From positions 54,522-118,521 of the forward strand of contig NW_022259526.1 in NCBI RefSeq assembly GCF_009602425.1: a stretch of 64,000 nucleotides of DNA, written 5' to 3'. This DNA comes from Actinia tenebrosa (Eukaryota; Cnidaria; Anthozoa; Actiniaria; Actiniidae). The number at the start of each line of letters is the position of its first letter. The stretch's first letter is position 1. The translations under genes were made by a program, and so were the position numbers. The notes beneath the pieces were generated by a model. It made no database searches. It saw only the letters and a program-made list of their open reading frames with translations, and was not told where the DNA came from. Below are positions 35,701 to 48,724 of the stretch, piece by piece.

Positions 35701-38700
35701 GCTATTTTGGGGCTGATTAACAAAATACCAAAATTTGGGGAAATTTAAGGAATGCATATTTGAGATATAACGCCCTGAACGTTGGGAGAGATGATATTTT
35801 GATCAGCACAAAAACTAACATTTTCGCTAATACCTCAATGTAGAATTGTTCGAGGTTAGCAGAATTTTGTGAAAAGCTTAAAGCACAAGAGACACGAATG
35901 AAACACTAAACGTTTTTTAGCATGATTGAGACCCCATCCACACTATGCCGGATAAATTTGAATCCAAATTTTTATTTATTCAGTTAGGCCTACCGTCCAC
36001 ACTAGTCCGGGCGAATCTGGAACAATTTTTCACCGAAAACGAATTTTCTAATAAGTAAAAATCCGGATTCAAATTTATCCGGCATAGCGTGGACAGGTCC
36101 TGAGAGATAAAGAAAAGAATTGCGAAAGTAGCAGCCTTGTCCTTTTTCTGCTCTGTCCATTTATAGTAAATGTTCGATTGAAATGTGTTCAATTTGTGAT
36201 AGGTATCTTATAAATATAGTACAAACTGGATAGTTTTTTAACTTTAATAAGAACCACATGCATATCTTGTCTAAAATTTGAATATAACACTATTTAAATG
36301 GCAGGTGAGCTATAATTAAGCAGATGTGAGACTCCTATTATAGAGTTATGAATCAGCTTACTTAATCAATCCTTAGAACTTCCTTTTATAGGTGTAATAT
36401 CTCGTTCTAAATCAGGAACACGGACAGCCAATTAAGAAGTCATAATAAAAATTAGTCTTGAAGAAAATATAGCAGAGCTTAATAGGAAATAGCCATTAAA
36501 TTGGATTAATCTTATGATATTCACAAGATCATCTATTCTGGCATAAGTGACTAAGATAAATAGAATATACTGTATTTGCACAGTTTTTAGTATTTACTCA
36601 AAAGGATCCATTTATTTGGATTGATTTGGCATGTTTAATTTTGACTTAAACTGGAGGTAAACGAAAGTAAATAAAAACTCTGACCATCTAAAGATCAATT
36701 CTCAATTTTGATAAAGTTTCTAAAAAATATTTGTACAAAATTTCAGAATGTACAATTCCTAAACTAGGCAGGTTGAATAACTGTTAAAAATAGCTGTTTT
36801 TTTGAAGAGGGTAAAGAAATATAACCACAAAGAGTTATCTAACAAAGGGCCCTTGAGTCTGAGATTGAATTAGAATTAAGCATTGTTGCAAACAAGACCT
36901 GATGAAAAACCCTCCTAGCATCAGAGGAAGATGCATTGAACAAACTCATCTCACATAATATTAAAAGCTCTGCATGTGGTGCTCCAACCATTGAACCTGA
37001 CAAGCCTTGATTTATGATTTATTGGTGAAAGGACAATGCATCAGCATCGCAAAACCACCCTGTCTCAACTTTGACTATTAATATAAATTATATTTGTAAA
37101 AAATTTCAAAACCATTATCAAGTACTAAGTACTAGCCAAATAAAAGACTATGAACACAGAGGCTGACTTTAAATTTTATGTTTCAACTTTGAAAGGCAAT
37201 AATTTCGTTTACAATGTTCAAGATTTATAGTAAAGGTAGGCTTTTATTGGGGGAGGGGAGGGGGGTCACTCAAGCTGGGGGATTCACAGTAATTTCTTTA
37301 AAAATGATTACTACAGCCCTTCACCTTTCACTTAGTGAGAAATTTATGACCCTCATTAAGTCATTTCTCTCCTAGCTTTCTTCAAAATAAAAAGGCATGA
37401 CCTTCCACAAAAGTTTAAATTGTATGATAAGTACTGTGAAGTACAACCCCCCTGTGATGTTGGTATCCTCAATTTGAAGATGATTCAATAATTGCTAGTC
37501 ATTATCTGTTCTTATTACTTATCTTAAAATCTGAATAACATTATATTCACTCAATTGAAAAATCATTGTCAGGTTCAGAAACATAGAACAAAGAAGCTGA
37601 TAACGAAAGAAAGGTCTTCTTGGAAACGACATAATTATCCTCTGGGCCCCCTCATACAAAGGGTAGATAGTGCTATTCAACAGATAAATCTTATCCAGTG
37701 AATAAATTCATTGGATAACAGCATCACTTTATCCACTGGATAAGGATTTATCCGTCAGATGGTACTATCCACCCATCGTAACAACCGGGCCCTAAGGTAT
37801 TCATTTGGTAAATTTTTTCAGCCAATAACAATGGGTTTAGCTGTTTTGCCGTCAGCCCTAGCAGACATTTCCAAGCTGCTACAACCCAAATTTTGGCATA
37901 TTTTTCTGTTTTTTGTTTTTTGTTGTTTTTTTTTTTGACTAAAATAAAATATACGTGCCTACAAGAGACAGAAATATGGAATATGGAAAGGAAGAAGAGA
38001 AGCAATTTCACTTTACTGCCATGTTTGCCTCATTCCTTCTATCACTGCTCAGCTAGGATCATACACAGTCGATATGAAACATGTGTTAAAAGCCTTGGTC
38101 CATGCTTTCTGTCATTGCAACAGGATTTATAAACTTTTCCCATATATTGTATCACTAGATTTACAAATAATTTTAGTACTTCCCATGTTCCATTTTAGTC
38201 TCAGCTATTAGCTTCTTTGTTCTATGTACTGAGCCCGACAATGATTTTACAAGTGAGTGTTCACTGCAGTTTGTTTGTACCTTTACCTTTCCTATGGGTG
38301 CGGCATGCTTAGGATCAATCTATGACGAGAAAATGAAACAATTGTCAACAAACATGATAAATAGATAAATAACACTTCTTTCAGACAGCAATAAAAATTT
38401 CATCACAGATAATATAATATAATATAATATAATAATAAAGATAGTCGTTCAATCTACGTAAAATAACAAAATTGAGCTTATGATTTAAGTCTTTTCAGAA
38501 AAGAAAATATCTGATTTTTTTAATATGTATTGTGTGTTCATAAAAATAAATTTGCAATGAATTCAAAAAATACCACATAATTTTTTTGTCAACATTTTTA
38601 AAACCTGGTTTTTGTTCATGAATTTCTCTTAATGTTTGAGTTTCAAAAACTAGACCAATATTATGCTCAATTTTCAAAAAATAATGCTGTCCGAAAAATA

Positions 38701-41700
38701 ACACCTTGTAAGTGAATACAAATTACCAAATATGAATTACTTATAATATTGTTTAAAAGCTATATTGAGACCACAAGATAATGTTTCAACAAAAAATATA
38801 AAAGGGACCAAAAATCCCTTCCTACTAAAAATTGTTTCTTTTCACAAAAAATATTAAATCATAAGCACTGTAATTAATATCATTTATTTGAAACTTTATG
38901 TACCGTTCGTCCATCTAAAATGTGAGGTCCAGTTTGGAGAACCTGGAAGAAAAAGAAATAACTATTATTCTATTATATTTTATTTAATGTGTCTTTTCAG
39001 TGAAGATTTGTAAAGAATAAGCAGCATTTTTTTACCAAAGTTTTAACTTTTATAGAAAACATTTGAAAATATTGCTAATTTGGTTAATGGTGTATGGCAA
39101 TAGTTAGGACAACCATACAACTTGTTTGGAATTTGTTTTAAGAGCCATTAAGACTGCAATGATTCATCAGACTTTAAATTTCAAATACACCTTTTTTTAA
39201 AAAAGAAAAAAAAAAAGAATAAATCTTACTGATGAATCATCAAAAGTAATGGTTTTTAATGTCAGGAAATCAATCCATTTCCTACATCTCTGAAAAGATA
39301 TTATCTTAAGGTCATAGAAAAATCTTCCAAATTTTAAAATAATAAAATTTTCCAAATTTTATACAAAATCTTTCAATAGCTTTAGCTGATCATAATTTTT
39401 CTTATTCCACAATTAATTTTAGCATGTCCCAGACATTTGTTTGTATATGTAGCCTCCAAGCACTCAGGGCATCTTTTTGGAATATTTTTTAACTGAAAAT
39501 TCCAAAAACGCTTTATAAATTTCCCAAAAAAACTAAGCTTTAATACAGCAATACAAATATTTATCTTCTAATTATTAGTAAAATAATGAATTGAATAAAA
39601 CATATTTAGTTTATTTTATAATAACTGTTTGCTTGTGTTTGAATTATTTATGGTGAAAAAAGTTTGCTGTTAAAAAGACAGAAAAATTACTGATAGCAGG
39701 TACCCGTGGTGTTTATCATCAGAACAAATTAGCCTGTTTTGTAGAAATAATAATTAATATCTTATATACTGACTAGTATTTCACAAACACACATAGATAA
39801 ACCAACTTCATAGATTTAACAAATTAGCCTGTTTTGTAGAAATAATAATTAATATCTTATATACTGACTAGTATTTCACAAACACACATAGATAAACCAA
39901 CTTCATAGATTCTGAGCAAGAAATACAAACAAATATATCCGAACTCAAAAGCGAAATATATAAGACAGGGCATAGGATTGAAGGGCTAATTACGCAAATT
40001 ATAACTCATTCATGGCACAAATAAAAGATCTTTTAACATTTTTATCTCGTCTTGCATAAGATAAGAAGCTTTTATGTGAAATTCATTAGGTTTCATAAAT
40101 TTCTAAACTCTTGAAATTTGAAATTAAATGTTGAATAAAAGTTTAGCAGTTTAATAAAATTATTTTTCATAATAAAGAACCAAGCTTAAATTCAAAAACA
40201 ATTTATATTTTCTTTGTTACATTTGAAAAATGATATCAAACATAATTTTCTTCTTGAAGAAACGCATTATTTATTAAAAATAGAATTTATTGAAAAATTT
40301 CCAAAATTCCTCTTTAATTAGTTCAAACATTTTCTAATACTAAATATTCAGAAATTATATATAAGAAATCTATGAATTTTACTCTTGTCTTGAAAGGAGT
40401 TCAAAGTAAAAAGTCTTAATCACAAAAAGCTTTGTTTATAGAATTGTTGAATGCATTGATTATGATCATAGCTGCAGGGTGCTTGTAAACTAAGGGCATT
40501 TATATGTAAATAATGGAACATGGAATCTGTCCATTATGCTCTGAGGGGATTCCAACTTGTGAGTTTTTATCTTAGAAGAAATGGCAAATAAGAAAGAGGG
40601 AAGGACACCCTCCTGTTATAAATTGATTGGGGGAACTATCTTTGATCAGCTGTAGTGGAATAAAAGATATATCTATCCACGTGCTGATATTATATCTATA
40701 TGGAAACCCTGTTTACAAATCATTTCCCAAAAAAAATGCACAAGCTATTTCTTTAAGTGGCCTGATCTTTAATTTCACTTTGATGTGCGCTTTGAGGGCT
40801 TGTCTTTATTTGCACAGCCCTAGCAAAAATCACACATGGTTTAAATCTAGTTCACTATATCCTTAATTTACAAGGTCAACATAATCCAGCATCTTTATTT
40901 GGAACTTTCAATGTGGGATTTGAGGTTGGCGATAAAACTTTTTATCAAAATAATCATGAAATTTGTTTCGTTCTAATTATGAATAAATCATTCAAAGGTT
41001 TTAATCACTAATCATTTGACTTAAGGATTTCCTGGAGGAAGGTAAAGTTTACTGCTGAATCTAAAAATGTTTGTTTAACAACAGCCATGCCCGTGACATC
41101 AAGTGAATAATTATTCAACAAAACTGGTACAAGTCTAATTTGCCACTAGCAACTCACTAGCTGGTTCCCAAATTTGCTCATTAACAAGTCCCTGAAGATG
41201 CAAGTAGCTGACAAGCCCTTGTCAAAACATAGACATCCTCTTGTCCATTAGGTTGATGGCCATTCAAATATGTACATCCCACACTGATCTCAAGCCCCGG
41301 AAAGGGCAGAATGGATCTACTTTAAACTGAGAATAGTCCATGGCAGTGGAAGGATGCTTTGAAATCGCATGTATATAAGACACTTAAAAGGGTATTTGGT
41401 CTCTTGAAGTGACAGTTGTAAAGACAGCACTACTCATTAATATATAATCAATATGCCATTTACCATTAACAGTGACAATTGCTGTTGTTGGCTCTATTTT
41501 GTTTGCTATAGATTTGAGCCACAACGTTGACAGTGATACCCCACTAAGAAAAGGCCATTATTCAATATATGCATACAATGCAAGTTCTAGTTAAGTTTTA
41601 TCACAGTGATTATGCTTGACTTACTCGTATAAAAACAATACTATAAAGTCGATGGCACCTAGCTGTCTGTTTGCGCGCTTAGATAGTCTGGTGGTCAGTA

Positions 41701-43409
41701 AGGATTGTATAAATTACGAGTGCAAGCCATTAGTGCAATCGAGCGAGTCTTTGACACGTTTCGTTAGTCGCACGAAAAGCCTTGCGCGCAAGCTCCAGGA
41801 TACCAAGGAAAGAAAAGATAAGTATAGTACCGGTATTAGTGTAAGATGAGAGGTTATACTCACCGCGTCTGCCTGAGACTGGTCCTTAAATTGGACAAAA
41901 GCGAAGCCTCTGGAGAAAGAGAGAGAGAAAACGAAATAAGACGAATAATTCAACCAAGTCTAGAGCAGACAAAGCCATACTCATTTGCATTTCATTTGGC
42001 TTAATGGATCTCAGCTTTAAGGGCTGTTATTGCACGGCTTAGCCAGTTATTGGCATGCAAAACGAACGTTCGCGTCACACGTTAACGTCGCTTGGAGATG
42101 GAAACTTTTCTATTTTACCAAGTCACGAACACTCAAAATAACCCTAAAACAGCGCTTAACCCTTACGCCTCGAGTAGAGAAACGAATAATCCAGCGAAAT
42201 TTCTTGGGTTGTTTTTGAATCCAATTCAAAACAGAAAGTTCCGGGTTGCGCCGTATATTGGCTTGCGCGATGCGCCCTTCATCCCATGCGGTAGATAGTC
42301 TATTCAATGGAAGACTAATGCTCGAAAATTTAACTTCGCTAAATCTCCCGCAAAATGACTCGACTCTGTTAGGGGGTCTGTTTATTCTAAAATTAAAATA
42401 GCTATGTTGCTTTAGAATAATAGTGTGCTCCTAGTTTATCAGGTAAACAACGGGTAAAATTAAAAACAAGACAATCACATCGATAATGGTGTTTGTAACT
42501 GTTGAAGGAAGAGAAAGGGAATTCAGCGACGCATTTTACGATAATCGCCACAAAATTCTAACGTCAATTTTCTAAAGAGCTAAGAAAACTTCAAATACTC
42601 GTCCTAAATTAAATATGTAAACTGTGTAAGAAGCACGTGGCACAGGAACAAGAGAGTAAAGTTAATACAAATAACAGACTGAAGTCAGTTTGAAGCCCGT
42701 TCGGGTTCTGCCACCATAACTGTTTAACACATAAGAAATGATCTCGTTAGAAAAACTTACCTAGGTCGGCCTGTAAGAGGGTCAAATTTTATATCCACGC
42801 CAACTACATCTCCAAATTTAGAAAAATAAGACTTTAAACTGTCTAGTTTGGAAGGAAAAATGAAAATTAGCTAAGGACTACATAAGTTCCTTGTGTGAGA
42901 ACCCGGTTACTTTTCAAATGTACAACAGCAACCACAAGAAAAATATGGTGCGAATTTTTGAAATTCATATCCAAACTTTGAAATTAAGACTTACCTTTTG
43001 AGGTGTCGTAGCTTAATCCTCCCACAAAAAGCTTCCTGTAGAAAAGAAAAAGACTTTTAGCCCACGTTTCATGCGCTAGACAGGAAAATATACGTGTACA
43101 TATTAGACATTTTCAATGAAAGAAGTACGAAAAAAATATTGAAATCCAAGAAAAATACTAGAAATGAAAAGAGATCGTTCATCGCTGTGAATATGGTGGG
43201 CTTCGAGGCTTTGGATTCCGAATACATAATAATAAAATATATTCTGGAATATTTTCTAGAATTTTTAGAAGTTAAGAAGGTATATTTGACTTCGACAAGA
43301 GACACACAAAATACACTTCTCACCCTATGTCGTCGTCCTTTGTCATTCTAGTTTTATTTGGTCCCAGAGATGTATCAATAATTCCGTTTAGTACATTGTT
43401 CTCAGACAT
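26736..43409 (-). CDS. Two-RRM RNA-binding protein, Musashi/DAZAP1/hnRNP A/B group (11 exons)
   Basis: Exons on the minus strand are 43409-43324, 43035-42995, 42842-42761, 41909-41864, 38942-38904, 38319-38287, 34039-33944, 31930-31882, 30008-29926, 29236-29140 and 27019-26736. Phases agree throughout and give 311 residues. RRM1 has RNP2 KLFVGGL and RNP1 RGFAFVQF; the linker reads HILDGRTIDPKHAAP, as in Musashi and DAZAP1. RRM2 has RNP2 KIFVGGL and RNP1 RGFCFVSF, and ends NIDGNKVEVKRALPKEL. A Gln stretch and an Ala/Gly/Tyr/Pro-rich low-complexity tail follow (GYSPGTYPPGYPAAAAAAYE). Such proteins bind single-stranded RNA in nucleus and cytoplasm and control splicing, stability or translation. 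RRM1 is split over exons as short as 33-46 nt. The exact orthologue cannot be fixed by eye, so no symbol is given. Confidence 0.92.
27345..27455 (-). repeat. Dispersed repeat (family S) copy
   Basis: GTCATTCCCTAGAGTATCAT at the left and GGTCTGAAATGGGAAAATGT at the right. The reverse complement matches 10385-10460 (CCCATTTCAGACCACATGTC, CCCTAGAGTATTATACC). Diverged versions are near 31755-31790 and 32125-32175. The class is unknown. Confidence 0.45.
27645..27798 (-). repeat. Dispersed repeat (family R), copy 2
   Basis: The reverse complement carries GCCATTTCCTGTCTCGTGCAG-like, TTGGCTGACAGCACATG and TCAGTGTTTGACAACCATTT motifs in the same order as 22978-23110. It lies in the last intron of the RRM gene. 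Confidence 0.65.
28414..28447. repeat. Poly(G) tract
   Basis: A run of 34 bases, all G except one A, in the RRM gene's last intron. It is G-quadruplex-prone on the plus strand and would be C-rich in the transcript. Confidence 0.85.
30335..30500. repeat. Purine-rich low-complexity tract
   Basis: AAAGAAAAGAGAAAAGGAAA-type sequence with few pyrimidines, in an RRM gene intron. Confidence 0.7.
30964..31026. repeat. (AGCAC)n pentanucleotide repeat
   Basis: About 12 units of AGCAC, one of them AGCGC, in an RRM gene intron. Serine/cysteine-like open frames here are artefacts of the repeat. Confidence 0.9.
32031..32075. repeat. (CATT)n repeat
   Basis: About ten CATT units in an RRM gene intron, similar in kind to the repeat that contains the assembly gap near 13100. 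Confidence 0.85.
32258..32492. mobile_element. Foldback MITE (family T)
   Basis: The left end AAGCCCCATTTACACTGGCA and the right end CTAGTGTAAACGGGGCTT are inverted copies around 190 bp. The inner arms share AATTTTTG/CAAAAAT motifs. A TTAA lies at each edge, one base out of register on the left. The 76-residue frame inside is not credible. Intron of the RRM gene. Confidence 0.7.
34386..34585 (+). repeat. SINE copy (family B2)
   Basis: GGGAATCGGATCCTGG (head remnant), CAAGTAGAGTTAAATATTAG, AGGGTTTTTCTCCAGTTTTC, then the tail GCCCTGACTAATTATAATCC and AGAAGTTGTTTCAGG. The order matches 61740-61985. Confidence 0.55.
35013..35311. repeat. (GAT)n / (AAT)n trinucleotide-rich tract
   Basis: About 300 bp of imperfect GAT, AAT and GGT triplets. 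The Asn/Asp-rich open frame across it is a product of the repeat. Intron of the RRM gene. Confidence 0.85.
35930..36104. mobile_element. Foldback MITE (family U)
   Basis: The left arm ATCCACACTATGCCGGATAA (about 35936) pairs with the right arm TTATCCGGCATAGCGTGGAC (about 36077). The homology continues inwards through ATTTGAATCC/GGATTCAAAT. Element length is about 175 bp. Intron of the RRM gene. Confidence 0.75.
37644..37792. mobile_element. Palindromic MITE with GGGCCC ends (family V)
   Basis: It begins GGGCCCCCTCATACAAAGGG and ends CATCGTAACAACCGGGCCC. Inside, GATAGTGCTATTCA and GGATAAGGATTTATCC motifs mirror each other. Non-autonomous elements with these ends and GGATAA blocks are common in marine invertebrates, as far as I recall. 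Intron of the RRM gene. Confidence 0.75.
39723..39911. repeat. Perfect 95-bp tandem duplication
   Basis: The block starting AACAAATTAGCCTGTTTTGT at 39723 is repeated without visible difference at 39818. Intron of the RRM gene. Confidence 0.9.
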
Positions 43410-43670
43410 AGTAGTAATTCTCTCGACTCTGCAGGCTTCAAATTAGTTGAAAATCATCCCCAAAAGCCACGAAATCCCTATGTGGATGTTATCCATGAAC
43501 CTCAGTTGAACCCATACTGGAAGCACCGCTCAACAACCCCCCTTACAACAAAGCATTGTGGGAAAAACCCTCCAAGGCTATCACGTGGTCAAGATTCCTC
43601 GCCCTCATTGGTCAAATAACAAGCGTGGGGTCAAAATAGCGCAATCTGATTGGACTAAAACATCAGACAG
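43410..43670 (-). promoter_or_regulatory. Putative promoter of the RRM gene
   Basis: Upstream of the start codon lie two inverted CCAAT boxes (CATTGGTCA about 43605 and TGATTGGACT about 43650), a CACGTG E-box (about 43581) and AGCATTGTGGGAAA (about 43552), which resembles part of a ZNF143-type site. There is no TATA box. Motifs are visible; function is inference. Confidence 0.4.
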
Positions 43671-43749
43671 TGAAGGCGGTACTTTCTATCCAATATACAA
43701 CCACCAGGCATGGCTAATATTGAGGCCATTTGCCTCTATTTTGTGAAGG

Positions 43750-46700
43750 GATAATTTTGGCATTCTGACATCATCTAACGCTTCTTGCACGCGATGTTGA
43801 AGTTATGCACGCGATGAATGCGAGATTCGTTCTTTTTAAAACGATGTTTTCTGATAAAAAATTCATCTAAAATCGACAGCTTCAAGAATTTCACCCCAAA
43901 AGGCGATTTTTCAAAACGCGTAGGTATCTGGTGAGCGACTTCTATACAATTCGACCTTAGCATTTTTGACCAATCAGAAAACGCCAACGAATAATTCCAA
44001 ACGTTCAAATCTCAAGGAGGCAGTAGAGCCTAACCAAAACATACCACGAGACGTGACTAAGGTCTCGTGTAATGTAAAATTACCTAAGCTCAGAAAAAAT
44101 ATTTCAAGTTCTGTAAACAATAATTTTAAGGCGTGGTCCTTGACCTTACGAAAACCGGTTTTTTTTACGTCTGTAAACAGAATTAATATTTTTATATATT
44201 TTATCGAAGTTTGTTTAAAGCGCACGTAATTGGCAAACATTCATTCTTATATTTTACTTCACTGTCATTTTGCTTTTACAAACGTCCTGTCCTAACAAAT
44301 GATTTGAAAGAAAAGAGTGAATGATTTCAGCTCAACTGCTGTGCTGTTTCTCGTACGTAACGCTCCAGTTCCTTGTCATTGTCACAGTATGGTGGATAAT
44401 TTTAGTCGTAGTAATTTAGGGAATTACGAAAACTTTCATTATGTAATGTGAAAGACGACAGCGTGGATATTCAAACTTGGTTTCGATCATGTTTTTTCTC
44501 GTTTTTCCGTGTTTTGCAGAACTAGTTTTTTCTTGTTTTTATTTATTTTTTTATTTTGCTACTTTTGCTTTTTCGTTTTTCTATTTTTTCTCCGTAGATA
44601 TTTCTACCTTTATTTGTTCAACTGAAAGTCTTTTTAAAATGTCGTTTTGTTTTTAATCATTCTTGTACGTAAGACCATCGGTTTATTTTTCATACATATG
44701 ATAAATAATTTTCAAAACGTTATGCTATCGTTCACCACAGGAATAAATTTGAATTTCGATTAGGGATAGAATGATTTATCACTTTTATAGTTCTACGCTT
44801 CGAGGGTTTGCAAGACACGAAGAATTAGCGCAAAAAAGCATAACAATGTAAAAGAGGAAGTTTCAGTGAGTACTCTTTAACTGAGACATAAATGATCTAC
44901 ATTAAAAGTGCAGCTTTCGTTTAATTATTTTTATAATCAACCGCAACTGCAGACAGAGCGCAACCGTCTGCTAGCCCTTTTAGCTAAGTAAAATATTCCT
45001 TGCTTACTAAACACAGAAAGCTGTGCTCAAGCCGTGTCCTCAGTTTTATGCACGATGTCATTCTCTAATGAAGCTTGGTTGTGACTGCGCTATGACCAGG
45101 ATAAAACTGATGCAACGCAAGTTTGCGTAGGATTGGTTAAAAAGGTATGCGAGCGACGCGGTCTGATCACATGCGCATTACCCAAATCCATCTATGTGAT
45201 GATGATCATCATCATCATCATCACAATGTCGTTGTCATGACAACTGAAAGCAACGCTCAAGACTTATTTTTCAGTGATTACAAGTCTGTTTTCTACTTGC
45301 CAACATCATGGCTTTAATCCTCCGAGGCGTAATAATGCATTAGTGGCCTACGGCAGCACGTTATATGTAGGAAAATCCATTGCATATGGAACATCCAGAA
45401 AGCATGATTTTCTGAATTGTTATCAAGAATAGGAAAGAAACCAGGCAAAAGCGTTGGGTGATAAATAATAATAATTTTGAAAGGAGTATCTGAGACTCTT
45501 ATCGAACTCCATTTCTTGTGCGATGTCCTTTTTTTTTTTATCATCTAGAGCGCGATAGACTTCACAGATACGTGTTTCAGGAGATATATCAGCTCGCGAC
45601 GCACACAACTTTTCCTTTAAAAATCGACGAAAAAAAGTTTAGATTTATCGATTTATGTCGGTGTGCAGGTGAAGATCCTATCTAAATTCAGTCTTTCGTC
45701 TACGAAATGCAGTTCTTTCAAACCTCGTTTGTTTGGTCTAGAAAACTTGGCGGTTTCATTTCGGTTCTTCAGTCCCCAACGGCTTTCCTCTTCAAGAATT
45801 TTACTACATCCTTAACTCTCACAACAAGAATAATTAAAAATTATATATTTTGACAAATGAAAAGTGTCATTGACAATCGAAGGCTTTGACAATTGTGTAT
45901 AGAATAAGACTTTAAGGAGTTCTTGAACACCACTCTGCAGTATTGCTCAAAACCTCTAGAGGAAAATTTTGCGTCATTGTGCAAATTTATAGTACTAATA
46001 TATAACAAGAGAATATATATATGAATTGAGTATGGACACTTTGGAAAATATTTAATATAACAAGCTTATTGGTACAGGTTTCTAGGATACATAAATTTTT
46101 TAATTATAAAAAAGGAATCGAATTTGTCATGTACAAGGCAAAATATTCAAAAAATAGAAAGAATTGAAACGTAATCAATGCGCAAATTTTAAGTCTTTGG
46201 TGAAAGGCCTCAAATAAGGAGTTGGCCGCCATCCCAATGAAAGGCTGAAGTTTTCTTAGCTATCACTCAAGCGAGGAAATTATGAATTATTTGTGAATCA
46301 AGCCAGACTACACACTTGTAATATCGTTCATTTGAATCTTTCGGTGCTCTGCATGTTCGTTTGGTCAAGTTGATCAGCTAGAAGCTCTTAACAACACCTG
46401 CTCTATGTCTTGGATTATTTCCACTGCCTAGTAATATATATACACGTTCTTCTCGCCAAAGCAAATACTCTGCGCGCTGTGACTTTGTATGTTATTTGCT
46501 TCTAGAACTTCTGTAGTTTACGGGGCGCAAGCCGCCCCTTTTTGAAGTCTGCCGTTTTACCCTATGTTTTCGTTATATTGTCGCCTTAAAATCTAAAACA
46601 AGCAAGACAGAATTGAGCTTAATCATTATCATACTAACTAAAGCTGAAGCGCAAGGGTTTTTACCAATTAACACAGACGTGAATCAAAACGAAATCTAAA

Positions 46701-48720
46701 GAAAATACTCTGAACTATACTCACAACCCTACGCATTCTATTCTCGTGATTCTTTCTCTCTCTCTCTCTCTCTTTTTTTTTTTTTTTTTTTTCCTCTCGT
46801 GATTAATATTGAACATTTGAAAATCAAAAAGGGTAAAAAAAACACTTGTTTTAATATATATCATAATCGCAACTCCGCCCTCTATGATTTTTCAACTGTT
46901 TTGTTTGTTTTTTTTTTCTTTTTCTCGTCCTTCTTTCGTTGTTTTATTGCCAACGCACATGCACCATTAAGCCTTGTGAATGCGTGATTAAGGCAACCTA
47001 GGTTACCTAAATTCATCCAATAGATATCGATAATCATATACAGACGATGTTCAATTAAGAATGAATAGGAATTGAATGATTTTTCCTTGTCTTTTTTCCC
47101 ATCTATTTACATTTTCTCATCTTCACTGAGTGAATAATGAAGGTGACTTTTCGTTATATCTGAAGATCTCAGCCCACACTCTGGATAGAACCACTTGAGT
47201 ACTGACGCCAGAACAAACCGTTCTCGACTACAAGACGAAAGGAAACAAGATAATTCGAACAATGAAAATAAATTGGAGGAAAATGGACGTAGGGCTGGAG
47301 CTGTGACATTAATTACACAAAGGAATTAAAAAACGGACTCAGCTCTCTCTTATTCTTTCACTTATTTAATAACCCCGGACAATTCTACTTGTCAGTAATG
47401 AAAAGGGAAACAGCTAGAAAGTTTCCTCTTCAGCCTGGCGCCCGCGTCGGCTGAAAAAAAAACGCGCGCGCACGTCAACCTTCAGGTTATTGACAGAGCT
47501 TTCACATATAAAACAAAAGATACTATTCCAAACATCCAGTCAATGATAAAACTAAGTGGGTTTTTAGTAGAGTGTTAATATGGGAGTGCTTTCACAGTGA
47601 GTTAGCGACAAATGTCTATCATATTCTTAGTTATTTCAGGAAGTCTTTGCGTCTAAAATATATGATAACATTGATCGATTGAAGTGATGTTGGTGGCATC
47701 CGCTGTCTGGGTCCAGTTCCTTCGGAATTCAAGCCGAGCGAGCGTCAAAAAAACCCGCCAAACCAAATGTGACAAAACTAGAATTAAGCTTCCCTCAAGG
47801 ATCTAAAGAAACTGAAAATGATGTAAATTCTACCGCGTTTAATTGTATAAGAACAATTTGGAGATAGCGATCAAGGGCGCTAAGACAAAACAAATCGGGT
47901 CGGGTTTTTTTTTCTTTCTTTTTTTGATAAATATACTTTTTCTCGGTTTAATAAAAACAGCGCGCCGGGACCGCTGTCGCACAACTCCTCTGGCCAATAT
48001 ATTCAAGTATTTCAGGCAATATGAGCTGGGATTGTGAATAAACCGAATTAATGTTGAAAATTGACTGAAATCCCCCTCATCGATATGCAGGCCTTTGTAA
48101 GTAGAGTTTTTCGTAATAGCAAAGATTTCGTATGTTTTGTATGTAGTTTTGTTTCGTTCAATGGACAAGTAAATTGCTCCCCATTCAGTCAGATTTTAGT
48201 GATTTAGCTAGGGGGCTCTTGCTTGGATTGGTAGCTTTGTGTTTAAAGCTAAATCCTTTCTATTTCAAGAGCTATAAAGCGGAGATGCCTGCCCTAACGA
48301 TAACAGTCTTATACTCATTTATCATAATGAAAGCGTGCATTAAAAGTGTCTGAATAAACTATACTGATGATATTTTGTTTGGGCTGATACGTGTCATCTG
48401 TGTCATCAATAGTTCGTCCATTAGAAAGGATACAATGCAACCATTAACGTAAATATATCACGACAAAGTTAAATTATTTAAGTAGAAAATTTATTATTCA
48501 GAATCAAAAAAGTTAAAACATACACATATATGAATTTTAAGACAAGGCAAAAGCTTGGAAAGTTAGCTGAGGGGAGGTCAGAATGATTTGAAAACGAAGA
48601 AAGTCGCTCGCTAATTATGGATGACACATCAATATGATAACGATTGTTTATTTGCTGGAGAAGCAAATATTAACATATTGTAGCAGCAGGAATAGTGAGA
48701 CATTAATGATGACAACATAG
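43750..48720. other. Gene-poor spacer
   Basis: About 5 kb without a recognisable gene. On the minus strand near 45617-45430 a frame reads CASRADISPETRICEVYRAL, then DDKKKKDIAQEMEFDKSLRY after a TTTTTAAAG acceptor-like site. No family was recognised. CT and T runs are at 46755-46795, and short CpG-rich patches near 47455 and 47960. Confidence 0.4.
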
Positions 48721-48724
48721 GAGT

